A model generated the notes under the pieces. The model had not been told where the DNA came from. It did not search any database and saw only the letters and a program-made list of their open reading frames with translations. From positions 133,703,968 through 133,767,967 of the forward strand of contig OZ018328.1 of NCBI GenBank assembly GCA_963969495.1: a DNA stretch of 64,000 nucleotides, written 5' to 3'. Position numbers and translations under genes: made by a program. Position 1 is the first letter of the stretch. Each line of letters begins with the position of its first letter. This DNA is from Ceratothoa steindachneri (lineage: Eukaryota > Arthropoda > Malacostraca > Isopoda > Cymothoidae). This document shows, piece by piece, positions 22,782-33,049 of the stretch.

Positions 22782-24048
22782 TGTAGAATGGACTCTCGAC
22801 GATATACCATATATAACTATTCGTTGAGGGAACTTATTTAATTATATTTAGAGTGCGTGGATATCTGGGTTGACCGAAATTATGTATCTTCGATATGCTT
22901 AAGAAGTGGAATTGAGCTCTTGGATAATAATATTGCTATCATTAATAAAATAGAGTTTTATTAATAAAAACTATCAACAACACATAAAACGGAAAATATT
23001 GACATAAACAGAGAATTGGAAAGGGTCGTGGGAAATCTACCTAATCCGAGGATTAAGAGATTTAAAAAGATAAAACAAATATAAATTAAAGGGATAGGGT
23101 TGACAAAAGGGTTAAATACTCAAAGGTAACGTTCAGCTTACGTAAATACACTTGTTGTGCAGAGGAAGGCGACGTGAAGGAATTTTCGGTCTGCTGGCGA
23201 GTTCCACCCGAAGGGGGGGAATTAAATGATTCTGACGTGGCGTCTTGGGAATGAGAACCGTTTCTTGACGAACGCCTTTACGAACAATGGCTGTTCTTCG
23301 TTGTTTTCTTCTGAACAACAGGGGGGGGGGGTGAGAACCAGCTCTTGTCTACGGGCTCGAGAACAATGGCTGTTCTAATGTTTTTCTCTTCTGAACAAGA
23401 AGGGGGAAGGGTGAGAACCGTTTCTTGGCGAACGGGCTGGAAGAACAATGGTTGTTCTACGTTGTTCTCTTCTGAACAACAGGGAGGGGGGGCGAGAACC
23501 GTTTCTTGTCAACGGTCTCAAAAGAACAATGGCTGTTCTAATGTTGTTCTCTTTCTGAACAACAGGGGAAGCCTAGTGGACTTGGCGTCACGAAGGCTCG
23601 AACCTTGTCACTCAAGGGATATTGTCCTTCTTCTGGACAAGTGATGGTGGATCTCGAGGTCGAGAGCCCTTTGGTGCACAAGGTGAGACTGGACCGTAGT
23701 GATGTCTCGCGAAGAAAATCTGGATCTCTAATCTGATCTTAGTGGTAAAGTTTCCAAATTAATAGTCGGGACATCCCCTTGGCGTAGGCGACAATGGAGT
23801 GGGGGCTTCGAGGGAATGCACAGCCGAGCCTGAGAACAATACTTTATCTGCCCATAAGCCTAACTCAATCTGGCGAGGTCGGCGCATGGTGCGAACGGGG
23901 AAAGATAAACCTCCTTGTTTAAACATTGACTCAGGTGGCTGCGATAAGGCGCCCGACTTCAAAGCGAAGATGCACGTGGGTAGCATCGTGTTTTTAAATA
24001 ACATGGAATAGTGGTTGAAATTAAGCGGCATCAACCCGTTCTATCACA
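22782..24048 (-). repeat. 5' LTR of the gypsy-like element
   Basis: 1267 bp, homologous to 16311-17781 but with four rather than six ~82-bp internal units (about 23280-23560). In element orientation it starts TGTGATAGAACGGG and ends CCATTCTACA. Open frames inside it (for example 23345-23644) come from the repeats. By analogy with other LTRs it should carry promoter and polyadenylation signals; none is pinpointed. Confidence 0.92.
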
Positions 24049-24106
24049 GGGTGGTAACATTGAAAATCATATTGGTAAACAAACAGAGTGGAAGAGTTGA
24101 AGGCGG

Positions 24107-24390
24107 GGTAAACAAGGTCTGCTGACAAAAAAGTCTTGTGCTTTCACTTATTCTGATTAATGACCTTATGGCCTTATAAAGCTTCAGTAATTCTCGTACT
24201 AACCTCGGGAGGACATTAGTCATTATATCATTCAAAAGAGAATATAAAACAGCATAAGGATTTCAATTTTTTTTTAGAATCGGCTGAATATTTATGATAT
24301 CTTTGCCAAAACAATAAAAAAACGGGGACCGACTGACCGACATAGTGAGAGGTAGATTCGCCCGCTATTACATTCGCACGTGACTAAAAA
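24107..24390 (+). repeat. AGTCGCGTG repeat family, copy A (1 internal unit)
   Basis: About 285 bp. Starts GGTAAACAAGGTCTGCTGAC, contains one ~127-bp internal unit (ACCTCGGGAGGACATTAGTC through TTTAGAATCGGCTGAATA), and ends with GGGGACCGACTGACCGACAT and CGCACGTGACTAAAAAG. Subterminal inverted motif AGTC-NN-GTGC at the start faces its complement at the end. Homologous to copies B and C. No coding capacity. Confidence 0.85.
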
Positions 24391-24486
24391 GCGACGACAG
24401 AGATTTATTTCAAACACGTCATGACCACAACTGCAATTACAGGTCGTAATAATATTAAGTACAAAGTAAAGTGACAAACATGTATA

Positions 24487-24995
24487 CTTTTTTAGTCGCG
24501 GGCGACTTTACACCTCACACTGTCGGTCGGTTCCTCCTTTGCTTGTTTTTGGCTTTTGTAATAACATTGTAATATTCGGCCAATTCTAACGAAATTTGAA
24601 ACCCTTAAGTTGTTTTACATTCTCTTTCGACTGATATAACTTCCAGAGTCCTCCCTAGGTTAGCACGGGAATTATTTTGTTTTGGCAATGACAGCATAAC
24701 TATTCGGCCGATTCTTTGTTGTTGTTATACATTCTCTTTCGAATTATGTAATTGCCAAAGTCCTCCCTAGGTTAGCATGGGAATTATTTGGTTTTGGTAA
24801 TAACATCATAACTATACAGCCGATTCTAACGAAATTTGAAACCCTTATGTTATTTTACATTCTCTTTCGAATGATAGAATTGCGGATGTCCACTTTAGGA
24901 TAGTCCGTGAATTATTGAAAGTTTTGAAGGTCGTAAGGTTATAAATCAGAATAAGTGAGAGCACGCGCCTTTCTGGTTAGCCGACCTTGTTTACC
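24487..24995 (-). repeat. AGTCGCGTG repeat family, copy B (3 internal units), inverted to copy A
   Basis: About 510 bp, reverse orientation to copy A and 96 bp away. Internal unit landmarks GAAATTTGAAACC at 24591 and 24831 are about 240 bp (two periods) apart; the middle unit lacks that part. Its minus-strand start GGTAAACAAGGTCGGCTAAC matches the start of copy A closely, and its minus-strand end is CGCCCGCGACTAAAAA. A and B could form a long imperfect hairpin. Confidence 0.85.
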
Positions 24996-24999
24996 TCTC

Positions 25000-26330
25000 A
25001 AATTTACTGTCAGATCAATAAAAAATTAATTAGCCACAAAACTTAATTTAACTTAGTATTCAAATAGGAGTTACCCCCATCCCCGCCCCCGAAAAGGTAT
25101 AAAGGTAATTATGGCCCTAAAATAAAACAAGCCGTAATTGAATCATTTTTGCTATCTTCATTCCCGAAATGCGAGTTTAAATAATAATAATAATATAAAA
25201 AGAGGAAGCATTTTTGCAGTACTCTCTTCAACTTCACTGAGCGCGTTTCCACCATATAAGGGAAGGCTTGAGCGAAAGTGTTGGCTTCGAGTCGCGCTTG
25301 ATCGTACCATGGAAGGGAGACGAATATATTATGGTCGGCAGATCATTACACACCCTAGAAGCAAATGTTAGTACGCATGTACACTTAGAGGAACAAATAT
25401 GTATTGAGATAAGAGATAAAACCCAATAAATAACGATAGCACTTTAAGTAGTCGCAGAAAAAATATGAAGGGGATTTGACAGATGTAGGAAGATGAATAA
25501 ATAGAAAGAACAAAAGAGAAAAGGAAATAATGAGGGGAAAAACCTCAACGTCCTGATACTGTATGGTAAATGTCATGAAACTAGTTTCCTAAAATCATTT
25601 ATCTTAGTTATTCAAAAGTAGGAACTTAATACAAATTTTGGAAAGGCACAAACAAAATGGAACTTTGAGGAAAGACCTCATATTTATCTCAAACGTTTGA
25701 TAAATTTGTGCCTATTTTGCAGAGGTCATTTATTTGCGATTTCAGTCCTAGCCAACTGACCTTAAAAAAATCCAATTCCGGGCAATAACGTGGAGATTGG
25801 AAAGCTTCGTTTTCTGACACTAACTAAATTATAAACTTGCTAAAACTATTAGTGTTACGGCCAGCCGGAGGACACAAGAAGTTCTTTCCATTAGTAAAGA
25901 AAACATAAAAGGAAAATATCGTGCTCCAAAACATTAGGAATAAAAAATGGTTTGCTTTTTTTTACCATTTGATTTCTTTTGCGCTTCGAAGCTGAGTGCA
26001 AAAAAGGATTTAGTTGACCAAATAATGGATAGATAATGAGGGTTAGAAAAAGTATTTAGACCTCGGTTTTTAGAGAGTACTTTGCTCAACAGCGACTTTA
26101 TACACTCCTAATGATGGAGATCTAATGCGAAGAAAAAGGTAGCTTAAGAAATGTATATCCTGGGGTACCTTGATTTTCTACTATATATTTAGAAAGAAAA
26201 CATCCCCAAAATATAAAACAGTCATTAAAATATTAGAAATACAAACCTATAATTTATCATTTAAACTTTTACTGTACTGAACAATGGACGTTAATAAACT
26301 TTGGGATTTGTTCATGTGAATATTGTTCTA
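25000..26330. other. AT-rich spacer, no recognisable gene
   Basis: Includes a short (AAT)n at about 25182-25196. Open frames at 25138-25371 and 25385-25576 have no familiar domain. Confidence 0.4.
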
Positions 26331-26333
26331 TAT

Positions 26334-26705
26334 GTTGTTGTTGTTGTCCCCCAGAAGCAGATGACCTATGCTGCTGCCTCTGATCGCCTGTGCCTAGAGA
26401 CCAGGCTGTAGGCACCGCCAAAGTTACCACAATTAAGTGGGCTCGCGCTTTCTGTGAACCTCCCGAGGGACCAGGTTTGAGTGGTTGGAGGCTGTTGCAT
26501 GCTGTGAGAATTTTATAGCACCTCCTTGTGCTAGCGGTCCAAGCAACAGCTACGAAGTGGACGTTCTATTCCAACTTGCCCTCACGCGGGATGACCCCAC
26601 TCCAGGATTGCATCCAGGTAGGGATGTCGGGTCATATCCACATGAAAATGACGTCGCCACTGTACGGTTCTTTTTCCTTTGCCATCCAGAAGGGAGGCTA
26701 GAGCT
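26334..26705 (-). repeat. SINE-like dispersed repeat, copy 2
   Basis: Inverted homologue of 14158-14545, more GC-rich than its surroundings. Its plus-strand start TTGTTGTTGTTGTC is the complement of the (ACA)n tail. The 82-codon frame at 26485-26733 lies inside it and is not considered coding. Confidence 0.7.
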
Positions 26706-26709
26706 TAAA

Positions 26710-29700
26710 CGAGCGGGAAAGTCCCTCCAATGAACTGCGGCGTTTTGTGATCAGATGATAAATAATTATTGCATTGATGGTTTGCCATGGTTCAAATCAC
26801 TTACAAGTGCCTTTGAATGGTTAAATGAGGCTTCTGCCAGTAGATGGCGCCACCCAGGTCCAAATCCGACGGCAGATTTGAAATCTCCAGCGTGAATAAC
26901 CTTATGTCCCATGGTCATATGGGTTATTTCATGCCTCTAAATGGGTACAATTGAACTTTACTACTTTTAGAAAAAGCGACGCCTAGACCTGGCGCTTTGC
27001 CGCAGGTAAAAACATGGCTATGCATGCTGGGCGTGGTGTCTGCCAACCTAGTACAGCCATATGCACCTGGCGCTGCTCAACCCATTACACCAGGAAGGGG
27101 TTATTGGGGCACATTAATTTTGAGGAATTAAAGTAGTAGTTTAATAAAAAAAAGTTGCAGTTAATCGCACCCAAGTTTACAATAACGCGTATGTTCATTA
27201 TTAAATTTCACTTTTGCTGTTCCATTGTTAGTATTATATGAGAGTGAGAATGGCGTGGACAAAAGAAAAATTGAGAGTAAAAGTAGTAAAAATCGCCACT
27301 TTAAGAAGGATATTTGGCATAAGTTTGGTAGTTACAATGAGAAACGAATAGCTAATGGTATATGAGGTAAGGAAAGTGATGGATGAGGCTGTAATCCATA
27401 GTGATTTGAGAGAAATTGACGTTAGTAGGCATCTAATAAGAATGAATAAGAGTAGACTTGTAAAGAAAATTTATTAGAGTATGTTTTTGTTCAAATAATT
27501 TGAAAGACTTGGGGTAACCAGCGACTGTTGGCAACTCCATAATGGTGACACCTGGCAACATCCTGCCATTCGAGCCTACTGAATCTGGCGCGCCCTGGAA
27601 AGGAACAGGATTTCCATTCACACAACTCCCATCGCTCAACCCCAATTGCCAGCCTTCATATCAACCTCCAAGAAGCTCTCCATCTATGTGAGCTACAAGA
27701 AATCAAGAAGAAACCAACCTGACATTGTTAATAAATAATATTAAATGTGAGAGTGTTTGCTTAACCCACAGGTCTAATGGTTAACATCCAAACTCGCTCC
27801 AGACCGTATAAGTTGAATTAGATACGTTGGGTGTAAGGGAAATGGGATTGGCATAGGGACGCTTTGAGAATATTATGTACATAGAATAGATGTGTATGGA
27901 GTGTACATATTTGTAAGGAACTTGGTTTGGGTATTATGATCGTGGATGTACCCTGGCTGTACGAGTCCCTATAGCATGCAACACCCAATCGTTAGGAAGG
28001 GCAGTTTACTCGTAAAAATGTGGATGGGTATCTTTTTGTTTACTAGAGAATAAATAGGATGAGATGAGGAAGGTACCTTGTGATATGCGGTTACTCTAAT
28101 TCCTTTTGAGTGGTGATGCGATGATGAAGGAACCTAGAAGTGATGCAAACCAATGCGAAATTTTACCGGAAGGGAGGTGACGAATGGAAGAACAAAACAA
28201 AATTAAATAAAAGGAAACTGTAAAAACAATTTACGTTAACATATTTTAAGGCAAAAGCGGATATTTCAGAAATTCCTCAAAGAACCTTAAACAGGACAAG
28301 AAAAAGTACCTACTGAATTTATTATTAGGGGATTAGCACTGAATATAACGTCGATCTAAATAAAAATCTACTGTAGGAATTCACTAATTCTTTTCCTACG
28401 ATATTCCTCGTCCTTTTATTCCACATATTACATGGAATCCCTTCCACCATAAAATAAGTGAGAAATAAATGAGAAAAGAATCTCATTTATACCTAAATGA
28501 TTTATCAGAAAATCTCAGCGAATTTATTTGATTAAAATTCTAATGAGTTTTCATTAAAGCGAGACTATTTTATATTCCATAGGAGATAAAAGATAAATAT
28601 GACACATAAGCCCCTATCACATTGTATAATTCACTAAGAAACTTTAAGATACTTTATTTACTCGTTTCGACCAGGGAGGACCGCCTGAAATAAAAAATTA
28701 CTAGAAAATTTACAGGTATTAGCGAGAAGAAAATTTCAAGCAAACATTAGTCTCAAAGAATTTTCTCAAGAATATTGTTACCATTTAGTTAATACTAGAT
28801 TGTATACACATAACTCTCTGGTAAAAATTGCTCATACTTTTGTAATTATGAGGTGTATGGCTACGGAAATTCGGTTAACACTATGCGTAGGCACTGCATA
28901 TATGCGCTTTATACTACTTAAGATCAATTATGTAATGTTATCTTGAACAAATGTTATTCATCGGACATAACTTTATATTTAATTTTCTATATGTGAAGAA
29001 ATATAAAATTCTTGAATAAAATCTAATGAATAATTATATATGTAACTGAACAATTCAGGGAAAGCCAGTATTACAGTGGAAGGTAGGCATTTTAGAAACC
29101 GCGTTTTATTCCACAACCAACACTTAAAAAGCCTGCAATAGAATCTATGGTAACTTACGTTTGCCATGGCAACGCTTCAACTCTCCTCAAGAGAACTCGA
29201 GACTCTATTCTCTGCGAAGCCTCAGAGCTGTCATCTATCTCTCCTTCTATTTCTCTTTTCTCGAAGGAGATCAAATTGTCTCTATCGTATTTTCAACCAC
29301 CGGTTACATAAGCTCCCACCGTTAACAAATTTAGATAGCTTTTAAGTAATAGACTAATTATGTCTCAGTTGTAGGGATTTCTCACGATTAGTACCCACCC
29401 ATCAGTATGACGTACAAGCGATACCTTTTGACTGGATACAGGAAGTTGACCTAGAAACCCTTTTTCATGCTCCTTTGATTATTATAGCATGACACGTCAA
29501 ATCTTTTAAGATCTATAGAGTTTATTCTGCGTATTGTAAATTGATGGTTCTAAATTTAATTACAGATAGTGTACCAAATATTTTACTTACACTCATTTTT
29601 CTTTGGGTGTTAATTCTAAGATATTTAACTTATTTTCCGAATTGATGCCAATAGATTTAAAGTCATTATGGTCATTATAATTCTGGCCATTTTCATGAAA

Positions 29701-29785
29701 CTGCAGATTCGATAAACAAGTTTTTGGACAGTTTCAAATATCTGTAAGAGTAATTCATCGCATACTGCTTGAAAAAAACTTGAGG
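26710..29785. other. Spacer with two GC-richer islands, no recognisable gene
   Basis: GC-richer patches at about 26820-27110 and 27500-27700 stand out from AT-rich DNA and may be old repeat fragments; I could not identify them. A near-palindromic TTGCCATGGCAA lies at 29161-29172. No coding sequence is supported. Confidence 0.35.
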
Positions 29786-29789
29786 TTAT

Positions 29790-30418
29790 GTAAAGTCCAC
29801 AAAAAGCCGTTGATCACACTTCAGCACAAGCGACATCGATTGGCTTAGGCAATTGCTTATCGAAACTGGACCATAAATTAGTGGGGATACCTTTCTTATG
29901 GCCGGACAAGCCCACGTTTCATTTTTCTTGACTCTAGAGTCCGCAGGAGGCCAGGGCAGCAGTGGGATTGAGATTGCATAGTGACAAAGGTAAACATGAT
30001 AGCCACTCTGTAATTGTATTGGGCAGCATGTCAGGTTCAGAGGTGGTTTCTCTCGCCATTTGTAATGGTACCATGAATTCCGAGAAGTATTAATCTGTTT
30101 TGAGTGATTACAAGCTGCCATCACCTCTAGATCTGTCTGGAAGTACGCAGAATGTGATTTTCATGCAGGAAAAAGCCTCATATCACAAGTCTACTTCTAC
30201 ACTACTGCGGTGTTAGACTGGCCACGTAGCTCTCCAGATATGAATCCACTAGAAAAGCCTTGAAAGAGGCGGTAAGATTTCGTTAGCCATCCTCCAACTA
30301 GCAACTGATTTCAGGCATCAATGAGGAGTGTGACAGCATCAATCCTCATCAGAGGTACTACCCTGGTAGAGAGCATGCCTAGAAGAATAAATGCTCTCCT
30401 TACTGACAAGGGATTCTA
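29790..30418 (+). pseudogene. Tc1-like transposase, heavily decayed
   Basis: Plus-strand fragments in shifting frames match the Tc1 layout in order: KPLITLQHKRHRLA (N-terminal linker), RRRPGQQW and DCIVTK (middle), WPRSSPDMNPLEK (D3/E block around 30220-30260, with Glu in NPLEK), and MPRRINALLTDKGF at the C-terminus (30375-30418), which corresponds to the usual Tc1 ending MPRRI-A-I-A-G. Numerous stops and indels. The minus-strand 112-codon frame at 29786-30124 is a shadow. A fragment of LINE RT begins directly at its 3' end. Confidence 0.7.
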
Positions 30419-31400
30419 AACACGCAGCTGAGGTTCCACGATGCGAAAATGAATACCCCAGCTTCAGAAATCACCACGACACTACAATGGCCTTTAGGAT
30501 TATTAAAGAGAAAATCGCAAAGGCTGAAGGCGAGAAACGTAAGATTCACATAGTCATGCATGATGTCAATAAAAGTTCAATAAGGTTTTAATTAAAGTAC
30601 TTATACACAAAATAACCCAACTAAGATTAAATAGCAACTAAGAATGATCGTTCTACGGCTATTTACGAAACAGATCATCATACTTAGAAGTCAAAAGACA
30701 AAGGAGACCAATATTCCTACTCAGAGTGAGAGTCCTACAATGGAGTATGCCTTAGTCCCACCTTCTACTCAATTCACACCTCAAACATCCCAACACCATT
30801 AGCAACAGGAAGGTTCAACATTTAGTTCTCAGCCGACATCAGTCACGTTGTGACGACACTCTACAGAAACCCGAGAAATCAAGTCAGAACAACGGCACTG
30901 AAAATTGGTAATATAAATAACCATAAAAATTAAAGAAGATCAAAACAAGCATTATAAATTTCAGATCATTCCCATTACAAGGAAAGAACAACAACAAATG
31001 AAGTGAGACTCAATGGTGTTGCAAATGGAAATGCCACAGAGAGAAAAGTACTCGGAGTTAAAATCGGTAATATTGGATATAACACACAGATTGAATAAAA
31101 GAAAATGAAAACAGCTAAGTAATATAATTATTCATTAGACATATCTAGGCACCATAAATAAGAAAAAGTATTTGATATAATCATTAAATCTGTTTTCATG
31201 TTCCACCAATTCCATCTAACTCGCTATCAAATACTCGTAAAATGAATCTTCCATGGATCCAGAATAAAGCTTTATAGTGGTTAACCGGCAGAAAACGTAG
31301 ATAAGAATAGATAATCAGGTGTAAACACCACTAAGCGAGGATTAGCCTTCTAAACAGAATACTCAGAGAACACCCAAAATATAGACAACAATACAGCAAA
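30419..31400 (+). pseudogene. Jockey/I-like LINE RT fragment, decayed
   Basis: Begins within RT: HAAEVPRCENEYPSFRNHHD, then AFRIIKEKIAKAEGEKRKIH and IVMHDVNKSS, the last corresponding to palm motif A (DVKKAFDKVW in the copy at 53.5-54.5 kb). After frameshifts, readable pieces include SPTFYSIHTSNIPTPLATGR (motif B region) and VLGVKIGNIGYN (matching VLGLEINARRY of the better copy). The 5' part is missing: the sequence upstream is Tc1 transposase. It fades out around 31300-31400. Confidence 0.7.
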
Positions 31401-31766
31401 ATTAAGGAGAACTACTCTAAGGAAAAATATTGAAATAGGCAAAAACAAAAATTGCCACACATTGTTTCCCAGCACCAGCAAACAACTGAGAACAAAAGAA
31501 ATGCCCCTATATACGCAGATAAACAAAGATGGAAAAATAAAAGGAAAAGAAAGATGAGCTCAAGACAAAGAAACAAATAACGGCATGAAAGCAAGAAAAT
31601 AAGAATGTATCGCTTATAAATGATATATTCTAGCCACATTCTCTGATGCTTCTCACCACCGAGGGAGGAGTGATGAGATCTACCCATGAGGAAAAGAAAA
31701 ATATAAATCTATTCCTATGGACTTGAAGACCCAACAATGTGACTACGCTAAAATGCAGAGACAAAG

Positions 31767-32685
31767 AAACAAGTTCTGCGGACAAAAAAGTCGCGTGATC
31801 TCACTTATTTTGATTTATGAGCTTACGACCTTCAAAAAAGTCGATAATTCCTGGAGTAACCTTGGTAGGACCTTGCCAATTCTATCATTCGAAGGAGAAT
31901 GTAAAGCAACATAAAGGTTTCAAATTTCGTTAGAATCAGCCAAATAGTGATGAAGTTATTTCTAAAACAAAATAATTCCCGGGATAAACTTGGGAGGACT
32001 TTAGCAATTATACCACTCGAAAGAGAATGCGAAACAACATAAGAGTTTCAAATTTCGTTCAATTTGGCAGAAGAGCTATAAGGTTAATGCAAAAAAAATA
32101 TAATTCCCGGGCTAACCTTGAGAAGAACTTGGCAATTATATAATTCAAAAGAGAATTTAAAACTACATAAGGGTTTCAAATTTCGTTAGATTGGTCGAAT
32201 AGTTATGATGCTATTGCCCCAAGAAGTTCATGCCTGGGCTATCCTTGGGAGGACTTTGGCAATTATATTATTCGAAAGATAATGTAAAACAATATGAGGG
32301 TTTCAAATTTCGTCAGAATGGGCTCAATATTATGTTATTGTTAAACAATATAATTCCCGTGCTAACCTTGAAAGGTCCTTGTCAATAATATCACCCGGAA
32401 GAGAATCTAAAACAACATGTGTTTCAAATTTCGTTAGAATCGGCCGAATAGTTATGATGTTATTACCGAAACAAAATAAGTCCCAGGCTAAGGTTGGGAG
32501 GACTTTTGGAAATGATATCATTTGAAAGAGAATGCAAAATAACATAAGGTTTTCAAATTTCGTTTGAATATGCCGAATAGTTACAATGTTATTACAAAAA
32601 CAAAAAAAAAGCAAAACGGGCTCCGACCGACCTACATAGTGAGATGTAGAGTCACCCGTGACTAGACTCGCACGCGACTAAAAAT
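31767..32685 (+). repeat. AGTCGCGTG repeat family, copy C (6 internal units)
   Basis: About 920 bp. Start GAAACAAGTTCTGCGGAC and AAAAAGTCGCGTGATCTCAC; end CGACCGACCTACATAGTGAG and CGCACGCGACTAAAAA. Inside are six tandem units marked by GTTTCAAATTTCGTT at 31917, 32045, 32173, 32300, 32421 and 32549, a period of 127-128 bp (121 once). Each unit carries TAATTCCCGGGCTAACCTTG-like sequence. It is the longest of three local copies. Confidence 0.88.
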
Positions 32686-33049
32686 AACCATTGAAACTGA
32701 GAAGAACAACCTGGCCGCATGGCAACATTTTTATAGGCACCAAGATGAGGAAATGAAGGTAAACAAAAACACATACGCGAAATTGTTAAAGAAAAATTAG
32801 GGTGTAGATCCTCCCATTTGTAAAGAAGGGTGACGTATAGTTTTCCTGCCTGCTCTTTGGGCAAACCAACTATGGTCGACTTTAAGAATCTCATACATAA
32901 CATACTCAATTGTCTCGTTTTATCCTCTCTTCTTTCATTCCTAATCATCTCCAACTCCGTAAGATACTCCAAGCGCGGAGGGGAGGCACACGAATGCTGC
33001 TCTTTTTTTTACTCTTGTTAAAATCTTTAGTGAAAAACAAATAGTGATG

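Larger units (their letters stand above)
16311..24048 (-). mobile_element. Ty3/gypsy-like LTR retrotransposon with integrase before RT (Gmr1-like order)
   Basis: A 7.7-kb element with two LTRs and a ~5.0-kb interior in minus orientation. Interior order 5' to 3': gag with coiled coil and CCHC knuckle, aspartic protease, integrase (zinc region, core, GPY-like C-terminus), then RT, connection and RNase H ending at 18200. No envelope gene is seen. Canonical Ty3/gypsy order is PR-RT-RH-IN; PR-IN-RT-RH is known from copia and from Gmr1-like gypsy elements. A polypurine tract abuts the 3' LTR at 17782-17788. A (TA)n stretch lies between the 5' LTR and a possible primer site near 22740-22755. Flanks GAGTG (left) and GGGTG (right) are a possible imperfect 5-bp target duplication if the left boundary is moved one base outward. 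Many stops and frameshifts make it non-autonomous. Confidence 0.9.

Noticed and set aside
23345..23644. 99-codon plus-strand open frame in the 5' LTR, and similar frames at 16714-17377
   Set aside because: They arise from the ~82-bp LTR repeat units and lie antisense to the element.
29786..30124. 112-codon minus-strand open frame
   Set aside because: Antisense shadow of the decayed plus-strand Tc1 transposase.
31412..31687. 91-codon hydrophobic minus-strand frame
   Set aside because: Leucine/phenylalanine-rich peptide typical of antisense A-rich LINE sequence; no recognisable domain.
32652..32972. 106-codon minus-strand open frame
   Set aside because: No recognisable domain, partly overlaps the end of repeat copy C, and no supporting context.
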